Shown in pieces: positions 14,421-23,371 of a stretch of 24,327 nt of DNA. Source of the stretch: an uncultured Prevotella sp. (GTDB taxonomy: Bacteria > Bacteroidota > Bacteroidia > Bacteroidales > Bacteroidaceae). The stretch is taken from NCBI GenBank assembly GCA_934219025.1, contig CAKQDG010000026.1, positions 1 through 24,327 of the forward strand, given 5' to 3'. The position numbers and the translations under genes were made by a program. Below the pieces are notes generated by a model. It was not told the DNA's origin, searched no databases, and worked only from the letters and a program-made list of their open reading frames with translations. Every line of letters begins with the position of its first letter. The stretch's first letter is position 1.

Positions 14421-17400
14421 ATGAAGAAAATCTATTCAGTGCTCCTCTCGCTGCTCGCCGCGGCGGTATGGGGAGTAAAGGCAGATGCCGAAACTGTGGA
14501 TAACTATTCCTACGGCTTTGAGGGAATAAGCAGCACCACGCTTGCCCACGACTGGGCACCCTCGGGGTGGGGACACATTATCGACGGCGACGACTACAAT
14601 TACGAGTACGTGTCGTATAAGGGCGACAGCTCGGCAGGAGTAGACGGCACAGGATGCCTGAAGGTGGGCAGCCAGAACCTGTATACAGAAGACGGACTGT
14701 ATGAAGCCCAAGACATGCTTGTTACTCCGGTGGTGAGCGGACACGTTACCATCATGTTTCAGTCTACAAGCTATTACAATGCAGCGTTAAAGTTCTTCAA
14801 CGTAACGGAAAGCGGCACATCCTTCAAGACTGGCACACAAATCACCACCGCCACCATTCCGGAACTGACCTACGGCGAATGGATAAAGGCAGAGATAGAC
14901 CTTGCCGAGCCGCAGCGCATCGGTATCTATGCATCGAGCGGATACCTGGACAACTTCACTGCCGACAAGGCAGAGATAGTGAAGAAGCCGGCACTCACGA
15001 TAAAGGGCGTGAAAGCAGTCTGCGACGAAAAGATTGACTGTACAGCCGACGGCAAGTTTACCATTGCATACAAGGCCGTAGTGCAAAACACCGGTATGCT
15101 CGACCTCGCACCGGGCGACGACAACTATTCGCTGAGCCTCGTGAACAACAGCAACAAGAATGAAGTGCTGGCAACAGTACCCATAACACAGGCTCTTGCA
15201 ATGAATGCCGTATCAGACACCATCACACTCGAGGCAACCCTCTCGTATGACCAATACAGCTCGCGCAACCGCTACGACGTGATGGAGAACGTGAGCGGCA
15301 CTTCGCAGTATGGTTCATGGGTGCAACCCGTGCCCTACAAGCCTGTGCTCCTGATAAAGAACTCAAACAATTCGGAGGTTTCTACCGGCACCGAGATTGA
15401 CTTCGGCATGCAGACAAAGCAAACCTCAAAGAACTATACCATCACAAACGACGGCGGTGCACCACTGACCGTAAGCGAAGTGGTGGCCAGCGACGGATTT
15501 GCCACCACGCTAAAGCCGGTGACCATCAAGCCACATGCCACACTGTCGTTTGAAATAAGTATGCTCACAGATGTTGCCGGACAGAAAGAAGGCACACTCA
15601 CACTGAAATCCGACGGCATCGACGACTTCACCTTCAAGCTGAAGGGAAATGTGGTAGACGGCACAAAATATTTCGAGAACTTCGAAGAAAATAAGTTTGC
15701 CGTGAACATGATAGCCGAAGACGGATGGGAGATGAGCTCATTCCCGCAGGCTGCATCAATCAGCGGCAACATGTATTGCGCCATGGAGGATGAAACGAGC
15801 AAGGACAAGAAGCTCATCACCCCACTGCTCGAAGTGAAAGAGGGAGACACGTTCCAGTTTGAAGCCGGAAAGACTACTTCCAGCGGTTGCCACATGAACG
15901 TGTACTATTCGACTGACCGCAAGAATTGGAACAAGGTGCGCTCGCTGAGCGTGGATGCAGAGAACGAGGCAGACAAATTCTCAAACACCAAGGTTGGCTC
16001 AACATGGAGCAGCAACTACGAGATGACAAGCTTTGTTATCGACAACATCCCTGCCGGACAGGTCTACCTGGCATTCGAGGCCGGCGGCGTGCATCTCGAC
16101 AATCTCTATGGCTTCAAGCCTGTAGCCGTTTCACACGACATCTATGCCGAAACAACCGACATTCCGGCTTCGGCCATGGTGAACTATGAACTGACTGCCA
16201 AGGCATCGTTCAAGAACATCAACACCGAAGCTGAGGCTGCCGGCAGCTACAAGGCAACACTTCACTTCGGCGACAAGGAAATCACAGCCGAAGACGCTCC
16301 GGCAATCAAGGCTGGAGAGACTAAGGAATTCTCGTTCACTCTTACTCCTCACGCAGCAGGAACAGTAAAGGCATACATCGAACTCAAGGGGGCCGACTTC
16401 TCTGTAACTTCAAGCGAAGTGGACATAGTAGTTGCCGACGAAGTGGTCAACAACACCGTGGCTGCCGGCGAATTCAAGGGTGCATCCATCGATGCTCCGA
16501 TGAATCCTTACTACAACCACTCCGTGTCTGAACTGCTCTATACTGCAGACGACATTAAGCTCGCTGCCGGCACAAAGATAAGTTCTATAGAGTTCCGCGG
16601 ATACAACCCTGACGAGGCTACATATACCACAATGAACGTGTATATGGCAAATACCGAAGACGCTGCATTTGCCAATCCATACACTCTTGCCGACGTTACT
16701 GCCATGACTAACGTGTTCAGCGGCAGCTGCACACTGGCAAAGGTGGGCGATGGCTCAAACTACACTTCAAGCGCAGAAGTAAAAACTTCTGGAAGCATCG
16801 TGAAACTCTCGTTTGCCGAACCATTCGTCTACGACGGAAAATCCCTGCGCATCGTGCTTCAGGGCGATGTTGAGCACTACAAGTCGCGCATCGCATGGGA
16901 GACGACAGACAAGGAAATGGCAATGGCGTCTAACTACGACTATAGCGCAAGCACATTCTCGTCGGCAAAACTTCCTGTGGCTTACCTCGGCATCGTGAAA
17001 GCCCCTGTAGCCGTGAAGGGAACCGTGACCAACAGCGAGACAAAGGCTGCCGTTGAGGGCGCAAGCGTAGTGGCAAAGAGTGGCAACGTGGAATACTATG
17101 CCACAACCGACGCTGACGGAAAATACTCTATCGTCATTGTGCAAGACACTAAGGCATACACCGTTACCGTGACCAAGACTGGATATGCACCTGCAAGGGC
17201 TGAAGGAATGACATTCGACGGCGCAGACGTGGAGAAAGACTTTGCAATCGGCAAGGCTAACGGCTTCTATATCGACGAGAAGAATATCCCGGCTACGGGC
17301 AACGTGAACAGTCTGTACACAGCCAAGGTGAAGGCTCTCAACCCTGAAACTGCCGACATCGCAGCCGACAGCTACACTGCAAAACTCTATTTCGGCGATG

Positions 17401-18845
17401 ATGTTGTTGCCGAGGCTGAGCCAAAGGCTGTGGCTTCGGGCGAATATGCCGACTACAGCTTCAGTTTCTATCCTCACCATACAGGCACATACAGTGCTCG
17501 CGTGGAATTTGCTTACGGCGAGAAGAATACCGCCAGCGAACCGGTGAGCGTGGAAATCGGCGAAGAGACTACACTCGGCAATGTTCAGGTGGGCGACAGC
17601 ACGGCTATCGACAACTCCGACATGCCGATGGCTCTGTTCTTCCGCAACAGCGAGTCTGACATGGTTTATACTGCCAAGCAGCTCGGACTGAACAAGGGCA
17701 CAGTGATAAACCGCATCCGCTTCCGCGGATATGTGGGCGACGGATACGACACGAAGAGCATACAGCCGAATATCCGCGTGTATATCGCAAACTCCGACGA
17801 GGAGGCCTTCGACGAGAACTCTTACGAGATGCCGGACACCACACAGATGACTAAGATTTATGATGCCAATACCACTTATACTACCGGCGTGAGCGACATG
17901 CACAGTCCGATAGACGTGCTCGATCTCGCCATCGAGGGTGGATTCAAATACACGGGCAAGAGCCTGCGCATCTTTGTACACCACGACTGCACAGACTATC
18001 AGAAGACCTACTTCATAACCGACAACAATATCAACGGCCAGGCTATGTATCGCGCAATCGACAAACTTGAAAATGGTTTCAAGTGGAAATCGTCAAGCAA
18101 GGGTATGCCGGTATTGTATATGGATGTAACGTCTACCGGAGTGGTGAGCGGAAAGGTTGCCGACAAGAAGAACCAGACTGTTGCCGGTGCTGCCGTAACG
18201 CTCAAGAGCGACGGCATAGAATACTACGGCACTACTGCCGAAGACGGAACATACAGCATCAACGTGGGCAAGATTGGATTGACCTACGGCATGGAAGTAG
18301 AAGCTGAAGGCTTTGAACCATACACTGCCGAGGGCATAGCTTTTGCAGACGAACTGAAAATCACTGCCGATGCTTCGCTCTCGAAATACAACACCGTGAG
18401 CGGAACTGTGCTCGGCAAGGATTTGCTCGACGACGACACAAAGGCTGTGGCTCTGCAGGGCGTGAACGTGAAACTCGTTTCTGAAGACGGCACGGTTTCA
18501 ATGGACACCACAACGGATGCCGAAGGCAAATACTCGTTCGACATTCTGGATGTATTCGGAAAATACACCCTCTCGTTCAGCAAGACCGACTACAAGGACA
18601 ACACCGTGGAGATTAACGGCGAGTATGACGACGTGGAAGTTCCGGAGGTAATTCTCCAGACCATCACATCGGGCATCAACACCGTTGGCAACAACGGCAT
18701 CGACCTGACTCGTGCCAACGTCAAGGTGTTCACCCTTGGCGGCGAGAAAGTGAGCGAAGGCGTTGGCGCAGCAGCTCGTCTGCCACGCGGCACTTATATC
18801 ATAAAGGGCACCGACGGAGCTGTCGGCAAAATCAGCATCCGATAG
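14421..18845 (+). CDS. Large modular secreted surface protein (choice-of-anchor/CARDB/CpD-like domains, T9SS-like tail)
   Basis: This encodes 1474 aa with signal peptide MKKIYSVLLSLLAAAVWG (cut near ADA, about residue 23). Domains I infer: a jelly-roll 'choice-of-anchor J'-like domain (about 25-185); a beta-sandwich (190-308); an ASH/choice-of-anchor-D-like domain (309-412); a second jelly-roll (415-565); then a module of CARDB-like (570-672), unassigned beta (680-858) and carboxypeptidase-regulatory-like (863-943) domains. That module is repeated as 948-1045, 1056-1235 and 1240-1318. A third regulatory-like domain spans 1326-1412. The tail (about 1418-1474; VKVFTLGGEKV, GTYIIKG) fits type IX secretion. 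There are no catalytic motifs, so an adhesin or structural surface role is inferred. It is monocistronic, with a clear promoter and a strong terminator. Confidence 0.85.
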   Translation: MKKIYSVLLSLLAAAVWGVKADAETVDNYSYGFEGISSTTLAHDWAPSGWGHIIDGDDYNYEYVSYKGDSSAGVDGTGCLKVGSQNLYTEDGLYEAQDMLVTPVVSGHVTIMFQSTSYYNAALKFFNVTESGTSFKTGTQITTATIPELTYGEWIKAEIDLAEPQRIGIYASSGYLDNFTADKAEIVKKPALTIKGVKAVCDEKIDCTADGKFTIAYKAVVQNTGMLDLAPGDDNYSLSLVNNSNKNEVLATVPITQALAMNAVSDTITLEATLSYDQYSSRNRYDVMENVSGTSQYGSWVQPVPYKPVLLIKNSNNSEVSTGTEIDFGMQTKQTSKNYTITNDGGAPLTVSEVVASDGFATTLKPVTIKPHATLSFEISMLTDVAGQKEGTLTLKSDGIDDFTFKLKGNVVDGTKYFENFEENKFAVNMIAEDGWEMSSFPQAASISGNMYCAMEDETSKDKKLITPLLEVKEGDTFQFEAGKTTSSGCHMNVYYSTDRKNWNKVRSLSVDAENEADKFSNTKVGSTWSSNYEMTSFVIDNIPAGQVYLAFEAGGVHLDNLYGFKPVAVSHDIYAETTDIPASAMVNYELTAKASFKNINTEAEAAGSYKATLHFGDKEITAEDAPAIKAGETKEFSFTLTPHAAGTVKAYIELKGADFSVTSSEVDIVVADEVVNNTVAAGEFKGASIDAPMNPYYNHSVSELLYTADDIKLAAGTKISSIEFRGYNPDEATYTTMNVYMANTEDAAFANPYTLADVTAMTNVFSGSCTLAKVGDGSNYTSSAEVKTSGSIVKLSFAEPFVYDGKSLRIVLQGDVEHYKSRIAWETTDKEMAMASNYDYSASTFSSAKLPVAYLGIVKAPVAVKGTVTNSETKAAVEGASVVAKSGNVEYYATTDADGKYSIVIVQDTKAYTVTVTKTGYAPARAEGMTFDGADVEKDFAIGKANGFYIDEKNIPATGNVNSLYTAKVKALNPETADIAADSYTAKLYFGDDVVAEAEPKAVASGEYADYSFSFYPHHTGTYSARVEFAYGEKNTASEPVSVEIGEETTLGNVQVGDSTAIDNSDMPMALFFRNSESDMVYTAKQLGLNKGTVINRIRFRGYVGDGYDTKSIQPNIRVYIANSDEEAFDENSYEMPDTTQMTKIYDANTTYTTGVSDMHSPIDVLDLAIEGGFKYTGKSLRIFVHHDCTDYQKTYFITDNNINGQAMYRAIDKLENGFKWKSSSKGMPVLYMDVTSTGVVSGKVADKKNQTVAGAAVTLKSDGIEYYGTTAEDGTYSINVGKIGLTYGMEVEAEGFEPYTAEGIAFADELKITADASLSKYNTVSGTVLGKDLLDDDTKAVALQGVNVKLVSEDGTVSMDTTTDAEGKYSFDILDVFGKYTLSFSKTDYKDNTVEINGEYDDVEVPEVILQTITSGINTVGNNGIDLTRANVKVFTLGGEKVSEGVGAAARLPRGTYIIKGTDGAVGKISIR

Positions 18846-18872
18846 TATTTCCCTTTTCTAAACATTAACATT

Positions 18873-18914
18873 CGGGGACAGCAGAAAATGTTTTTCTGGT
18901 GTCCCCGTTTTTTT
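18873..18914 (+). terminator. Strong intrinsic terminator of the 1474-aa gene
   Basis: CGGGGACA (18873-18880) pairs with TGTCCCCG (18900-18907). The stem extends inward through CAG/CTG and AAAA/TTTT pairing, and T7 follows (18908-18914). It lies 27 nt after the stop codon. Confidence 0.9.
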
Positions 18915-18967
18915 CAGAGAATGAAAAATGAATAAATTCAGAATTTCAATTCTTATCTTTGAAATTC

Positions 18968-18997
18968 TTGTACTTCTCTCGATTTGCACTATCTTTG
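18968..18997 (+). promoter_or_regulatory. Promoter copy 1 of 3
   Basis: TTG (18968-18970), 19-bp spacer, TATCTTTG (18990-18997), matching the Bacteroidetes -33/-7 arrangement. The -7 box is one arm of the inverted repeat TATCTT-TGCAT-AAGATA (18990-19006). Confidence 0.65.
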
Positions 18998-19067
18998 CAT
19001 AAGATAGGCGGCATCTCGGAATGAAAAATGAATAAATTCAGAATTTCAATTCTTATCTTTGAAATTC

Positions 19068-19097
19068 TTGTCCTTCTCTCGATTTGCACTATCTTTG
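19068..19097 (+). promoter_or_regulatory. Promoter copy 2 of 3
   Basis: TTG (19068-19070), 19-bp spacer, TATCTTTG (19090-19097), with the same inverted repeat TATCTT-N5-AAGATA. The unit is otherwise a near-exact duplicate of the preceding one. Confidence 0.65.
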
Positions 19098-19141
19098 AAT
19101 AAGATAGGCGGCATCTCGGAATGAAAAATGAATAAATTCAT

Positions 19142-19172
19142 TTTGTCCTTCTCTCGATTTGCACTATCTTTG
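19142..19172 (+). promoter_or_regulatory. Promoter copy 3 of 3, proximal to the antiporter gene
   Basis: TTTG (19142-19145), 19-bp spacer, TATCTTTG (19165-19172). Unlike copies 1 and 2, it has a full TTTG at -33 and lacks the downstream AAGATA arm. The predicted leader to the ATG at 19244 is about 65 nt. It is the most likely principal promoter of the antiporter/EamA operon. Confidence 0.7.
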
Positions 19173-19243
19173 TATCAACATTGCGCACTGCAGCATTTTT
19201 ACTGACAGAGCAACATCATTATTTACATAAAAGAAACTATACA

Positions 19244-21532
19244 ATGAGCGAACTTCCTCACCTTATCAACGACCTTGCACTGATTCTCGTAGTGGCGGGA
19301 ATAGTAACGATAATCTTCAAGCGGCTCAAGCAACCGCTGGTCCTGGGATATGTTGTGGCGGGATTTCTTGTAAGTCCCAAAATGCCCTACATCATGTCGG
19401 TGGTTGATATTGCCGACATACACACATGGGCTGACATCGGCGTGATGTTCCTGCTGTTCTCGCTCGGACTCGACTTCTCGTTCAAGAAAATAGTCAAGAT
19501 GGGGTCATCGCCCATCATTGCCACAAGCGCCATCGTGTTCTGCATGATGGCACTGGGAATGATTGTTGGCCACGGCTTCGGCTGGGGGCGCATGGACTGC
19601 ATCTTCCTCGGCGGAATGCTCGCCATGAGCTCCACCACTATCATATACAAGGCTTTCGACGACCTGGGACTCCGGCAGCAACGTTTTGCCAGTATGGTGA
19701 TGAGCGTGCTGATACTCGAAGACATGCTTGCCATTGTGATGATGGTGATGCTGTCGGCTCTGGCTTCGGGGGCTAACATCAGCGGCGGACAGATGCTGGG
19801 CAGCGTGGTGCGCATTGGGTTCTTCCTCATATTGTGGTTTGTGGTGGGCATCTTTGCCATTCCGTGGCTCCTGCGATCATCGCGCAAACTGATAAACAGC
19901 GAAACGCTGCTCATCGTGTCGCTCGGACTGTGTTGCGCCATGGCGGTAATCTCCACCAAGGTGGGCTTCAGCAGTGCATTCGGGGCTTTCGTGATGGGAA
20001 GCATCCTTGCCGAAACGGTTGAGGCTGAAAAGATAATAAAGCTGGTGGAACCTGTGAAAAACCTTTTCGGCGCAGTGTTTTTCGTGTCGGTGGGTATGCT
20101 CGTAGACCCTAAGATTCTGATGGACTACAGCGTGCCTATTCTTGTACTTGTGCTCACTATCCTCATCGGCCAGGCCGTGTTCGGATCTTTCGCCTTTCTC
20201 GTAAGCGGCCAGTCGCTCAAGTCGGCAATGCAATGCGGATTCTCGATGGCACAAATCGGCGAATTCTCGTTTATCATCGCCTCGCTCGGTCTGTCGCTCG
20301 GCGTAATCGGCGATTTTCTGTATCCCGTGGTTGTGGCAGTGTCTGTCATCACCACATTCCTCACTCCCTATATGATTCGCCTCTCCACCCCTACATACAG
20401 TCGGCTGGAGAAGCATCTGCCCAAAAACATCATCCACATGCTCAACGACCTTGCGCTCAACCGCCCGTCGTCGGCTCCGCAAGGCAACTGGCGCAGCCTC
20501 ATCATGCAGTTACTGCGCATCACGGTGATTTATTCCATCCTATCGGTGGCGGTAATCGCCCTGATGTTCACCTTTGCCCTCGTGCCGCTGCGCCAGGTAT
20601 TGCCACACTGGTGGGCAAATGCCGTATGCGGCCTCGTAACGGTGTCGCTCATCTCGCCCTTCTTGCGAGCCATGGTGATGAAAAAGAACCACAGCGAGGA
20701 GTTCCGTCAGCTCTGGCGAGAGAACAAGATGAACCGTGCGCCGCTCGTGTTCACCATAATCGTGCGCTTCATGATAGCCATGGCATTCATATTCTATATC
20801 TGCAACTATCTGACGCGGTTCACCAATGCCCTGATGATTGTGATAGCCATAGTGGTGGTAACACTGATGATTCTGTCGCGCCATCTGAAAAAGAGAAGCA
20901 TCCGCATGGAGCGCATCTTCATGCAAAACCTGCGCTCGCGCGACATACGGGCACAGATTTACGGGCACAAGCGTCCGCTCTACGAGGGGCATCTGCTCGA
21001 CCGCGACATCCATATATCCGACTTTGAAGTGCCCGAGAATTCAGTGTGGGCGGGCAAGACGCTTGGCGAACTGCAGCTGCGCAAAAGGTTCGGGGTGAAC
21101 GTGAGCAGTGTGCTCCGCGGCAGACAGAGGATTAACATACCGAATGGCGACAACCGCATCTATCCAGGCGACAAGATTCAGGCTATCGGCAGCGACGACC
21201 AGCTCACGGCTTTCAGCAATGCGATGTTGTCAGACCTTTTTCCCGAAGACCCCGACATAGAGAAACGCGAGATGAAATTGCGCCAGCTCGTGATAAGCAG
21301 CAAGGGACAGTTTTTCGGCAAGACACTGTCGGAAAGCGGCATCCGCGACAAGTTTGACTGCATGGTAGTGGGCTTGGAGGAAGGCGAGGAAACACTGTCG
21401 GCACTGGCTCCCGACCACAGGTTCAAGAAGGACGACACGGTATGGGTGGTTGGCGAAAAGGACAACCTGGAAAGGCTGATGGCTGCAAACAACAGCACGC
21501 CAGACAAAGAAAAATTTAATCAGGATAATTAA
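19244..21532 (+). CDS. CPA2-family cation:proton antiporter with two RCK_C (TrkA-C) domains
   Basis: A 762-aa inner-membrane protein. I start it at ATG 19244 (MSELPHLINDLALILVVAGI), because the in-frame upstream TTG at 19181 would add a polar stretch and lies too close to the -7 box. The membrane part (about 1-405) is the Na+/H+ exchanger (KefB-like) fold with many hydrophobic helices, including LGYVVAGFLVSP, FLLFSLGLDFSFKK and FFVSVGMLVDPKIL, all typical of the family. A further helical block (about 420-545) has four or so membrane segments. The soluble tail carries two RCK_C-like domains: about 588-660 (ISDFEVPENSVWAGKTLGEL … GDKIQAIGS) and about 676-745 (LRQLVISSKGQFFGKTLSES … DDTVWVVGE). 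No nucleotide-binding RCK_N domain is evident. Likely role: K+ or Na+ efflux coupled to proton entry; the ion is not deducible. Confidence 0.9.
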   Translation: MSELPHLINDLALILVVAGIVTIIFKRLKQPLVLGYVVAGFLVSPKMPYIMSVVDIADIHTWADIGVMFLLFSLGLDFSFKKIVKMGSSPIIATSAIVFCMMALGMIVGHGFGWGRMDCIFLGGMLAMSSTTIIYKAFDDLGLRQQRFASMVMSVLILEDMLAIVMMVMLSALASGANISGGQMLGSVVRIGFFLILWFVVGIFAIPWLLRSSRKLINSETLLIVSLGLCCAMAVISTKVGFSSAFGAFVMGSILAETVEAEKIIKLVEPVKNLFGAVFFVSVGMLVDPKILMDYSVPILVLVLTILIGQAVFGSFAFLVSGQSLKSAMQCGFSMAQIGEFSFIIASLGLSLGVIGDFLYPVVVAVSVITTFLTPYMIRLSTPTYSRLEKHLPKNIIHMLNDLALNRPSSAPQGNWRSLIMQLLRITVIYSILSVAVIALMFTFALVPLRQVLPHWWANAVCGLVTVSLISPFLRAMVMKKNHSEEFRQLWRENKMNRAPLVFTIIVRFMIAMAFIFYICNYLTRFTNALMIVIAIVVVTLMILSRHLKKRSIRMERIFMQNLRSRDIRAQIYGHKRPLYEGHLLDRDIHISDFEVPENSVWAGKTLGELQLRKRFGVNVSSVLRGRQRINIPNGDNRIYPGDKIQAIGSDDQLTAFSNAMLSDLFPEDPDIEKREMKLRQLVISSKGQFFGKTLSESGIRDKFDCMVVGLEEGEETLSALAPDHRFKKDDTVWVVGEKDNLERLMAANNSTPDKEKFNQDN

Positions 21533-21537
21533 AATAT

Positions 21538-22521
21538 ATGAAAGAAAGAAGCAATGCCCTCTCCCCCGCCCCGTCAGACGGCAAGGCACTGGGCTATCTG
21601 TGCGGCATACTTGCCGCCGTGAGCTACGGCACGAATCCGCTCGGAGCTCTCAACCTGTATCACGACGGACTTAATGCCAACTCCGTGATTTTCTACCGCT
21701 ATGCCCTTGCCACGGCTCTGCTTGGCATAATCATGCTGGTGCAGAGAAAATCGTTTGGCGTGACGCGTGGCGAACTGAAAGTGCTGTCGGCGCTCGGCAT
21801 ACTTATGGCTGGCTCGTCGCTAACCCTCTATTGCAGTTTCAACTTTATGGATGCCGGCATAGCGTCTACCATTCTGTTTGTATATCCAGTGATGGTGGCT
21901 GTGATAATGGCAGTGTTTTTCAAGGAGAAAGTAACGACAACGACTGTAGTCTCCATCGCCCTGTCGCTCGCGGGCATAGGCTTGCTATACCGGGGCGGCA
22001 ACGGCGTCACGCTCTCTGCCACGGGCGTACTGCTCGTGATTATATCCTCGCTAACATACGCTGTGTATATCGTGGTTGTAAACAAGTCATCACTCCGTAT
22101 GTCGTCGGTGAAGCTCACGTTCTACGTGCTCCTCATCGGCACCATATTCATCCTTGCATATTCTTTTGTGGGCAGCAACGCCCACTTGCTGCCGCTCACA
22201 TCACTCCACAGTCTGTTTTATGCCATGCTTCTGGCAGTGTTTCCCACAGTAATCTCGCTCATACTGATGGTAATCTCCGTACACCGCATCGGATCCACGC
22301 CAACAGCCGTGCTCGGAGCATTGGAGCCGATAACGGCAGTATGTATCGGCGTTTTCATGTTTGGCGAAGAGTTCACCGTTCGCCTTGCCACGGGCTGCTC
22401 GCTAATACTTACCGCCGTAATCCTTATCGTGGCAGGAAAAGCGTTGCCCACGCAACACTTCACCTACGTGTTCTCACGTCTGGGAATGAAAATCAAGAAA
22501 AAATGGAGATGGAAAGGATAA
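21538..22521 (+). CDS. EamA/DMT-family transporter
   Basis: A 327-aa inner-membrane protein starting 5 bp after the antiporter stop, so very probably in the same transcript. Two homologous halves of about five hydrophobic helices each are visible. The first runs from LGYLCGILAAVSYGTNPLGA to about residue 155, the second from about 160 (VLLVIISSLTYAVYIVVVNK) to 300. Each half ends in the EamA pattern of a 'P/E' helix: LYCSFNFMDAGIASTILFVY and SVHRIGSTPTAVLGALEPIT. The C-terminus is basic (KIKKKWRWKG), as expected for a cytosolic tail. Members export or import small metabolites such as amino acids; the substrate cannot be inferred. The terminator hairpin begins within the last codons. Confidence 0.9.
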   Translation: MKERSNALSPAPSDGKALGYLCGILAAVSYGTNPLGALNLYHDGLNANSVIFYRYALATALLGIIMLVQRKSFGVTRGELKVLSALGILMAGSSLTLYCSFNFMDAGIASTILFVYPVMVAVIMAVFFKEKVTTTTVVSIALSLAGIGLLYRGGNGVTLSATGVLLVIISSLTYAVYIVVVNKSSLRMSSVKLTFYVLLIGTIFILAYSFVGSNAHLLPLTSLHSLFYAMLLAVFPTVISLILMVISVHRIGSTPTAVLGALEPITAVCIGVFMFGEEFTVRLATGCSLILTAVILIVAGKALPTQHFTYVFSRLGMKIKKKWRWKG

Positions 22522-22550
22522 GGGTCCTTCCACCTCCACTTATTTATTTT
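22504..22550 (+). terminator. Terminator overlapping the EamA stop codon
   Basis: TGGAGATGGAAAGGA (22504-22518) pairs, with one mismatch and one bulge, with TCCTTCCACCTCCA (22525-22538). A T-rich run (CTTATTTATTTT, 22539-22550) follows. The stop codon TAA (22519-22521) lies in the loop. The T-rich run also overlaps the 3' end of the convergent lipoprotein gene. Confidence 0.7.
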
Positions 22551-23299
22551 CTGTAATAGCTCTTTATGCCATCCTTGAATTTCAGCTGCAGGGAGTCTTT
22601 CATCATCAGCACTATGTCAACAGTGTCTCTTGCCGGACGAGCCTTCTTGCGCTTGTGGCGCCCTATCTCTATCGTACCCTCCGTAAGAACGAGTTTGCCG
22701 TTGAGGATGTTCCACTCCTTGTAATATTTCACCTGCGGGTATTCCAACGGATTATCGCCGCTAAGACTTGTTGTGGTAAATTGCAGTCCCACAGGTTCCA
22801 TCTGAAAGTTTTTCTTTATCTTGAACCCCTGCTCTATCGGCACCATCATTGCCTTCATCATAGAGTCGCGCTCGGGGTCAGGCTTTGCCATCGCCATCGG
22901 TTTGCCGCCCATAGGTCCGCGTTTGCGCATTTTCGGCATAGACAGATATACCCATGTGCCCTTCAGCTCCTCAAGGTCAATCACAATGTCGGCCTTTCTC
23001 TTGTTGTCCTTATCAATTACCACTGCCATCATGTCGCCGATTTTCGGCCTGCCGAATACTTTATGGCTGCGCATCGCCTCGATAATGTTAAACTTGATAG
23101 GGTCGCTGTCGTCCGACGGCAGTACCACGAGCACCGAGTCTGTGCATCCGTCGCATGCAAGTCCGTAGAAAGTTGAATCTCCAGGCAGTCGCACGTCTTT
23201 CACCACCTGTACACTGTCGTTTCCTTTTTTGTTTCCGCCGCATGCGGCAAGAGTGAGTGCCGCAATGACGGCTATCGGTAATAGTTTCTTTATATTCAT
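22544..23299 (-). CDS. Lipoprotein with CxxC and Met-rich segment, function unknown
   Basis: A 251-aa lipoprotein with signal peptide MNIKKLLPIAVIAALTLAAC (lipobox LAAC, C20). The residues after C20 are GGNKKGND, not the acidic export patch, so a periplasm-facing location is more likely. I do not recognise a named family with certainty. Features: a CxxC pair (C49-D-G-C52); a short beta region (FGRPKIGDMMAVVIDKDNKR); a Met-rich segment (residues 121-152, nine Met in 32); and a C-terminal beta region (VKYYKEWNILNGKLVLTEGT … VDIVLMMKDSLQLKFKDGIK) like the lipocalin-type domains in Bacteroidales lipoproteins. Metal binding through the Cys/Met residues is a possibility, not shown. The gene is convergent with the EamA gene (22-bp gap) and has its own -7 box at 23323-23330. 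Confidence 0.75.
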   Translation of the reverse strand: MNIKKLLPIAVIAALTLAACGGNKKGNDSVQVVKDVRLPGDSTFYGLACDGCTDSVLVVLPSDDSDPIKFNIIEAMRSHKVFGRPKIGDMMAVVIDKDNKRKADIVIDLEELKGTWVYLSMPKMRKRGPMGGKPMAMAKPDPERDSMMKAMMVPIEQGFKIKKNFQMEPVGLQFTTTSLSGDNPLEYPQVKYYKEWNILNGKLVLTEGTIEIGRHKRKKARPARDTVDIVLMMKDSLQLKFKDGIKSYYRK

Positions 23300-23322
23300 G
23301 CTATAGTACTTATTTTTTCATG

Positions 23323-23330
23323 CAAATATA
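23323..23330 (-). promoter_or_regulatory. -7 box of the Met-rich lipoprotein gene
   Basis: On the minus strand this reads TATATTTG, an exact TAnnTTTG match, 23 bp upstream of the ATG at 23299. No clear TTTG lies 19-21 bp further upstream. Confidence 0.55.
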
Positions 23331-23371
23331 CAAATAATTCATGTATTAAATTGTTTTATATGGGTTTTATT

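Larger units (their letters stand above)
18921..19172 (+). repeat. Tandem direct repeat of a promoter-bearing 100-bp unit (2 full + 1 shortened)
   Basis: Unit 1 is 18921-19020 and unit 2 is 19021-19120. They differ at only two positions (A/C at 18972/19072 and C/A at 18998/19098). Unit 3 starts identically at 19121 (ATGAAAAATGAATAAATTCA), lacks about 25 bp, then rejoins the repeat from TTTTGTCC (19141) through TATCTTTG (19165-19172), after which it diverges into the antiporter leader. Each unit carries a complete TTG-N19-TATCTTTG promoter. No reading frame of note is present. Confidence 0.9.

Noticed and set aside
16767..17984. 405-codon minus-strand frame opposite the 1474-aa protein gene
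   Set aside because: It is antisense to a coherent modular protein, rich in His/Cys/Val, with no promoter or motif.
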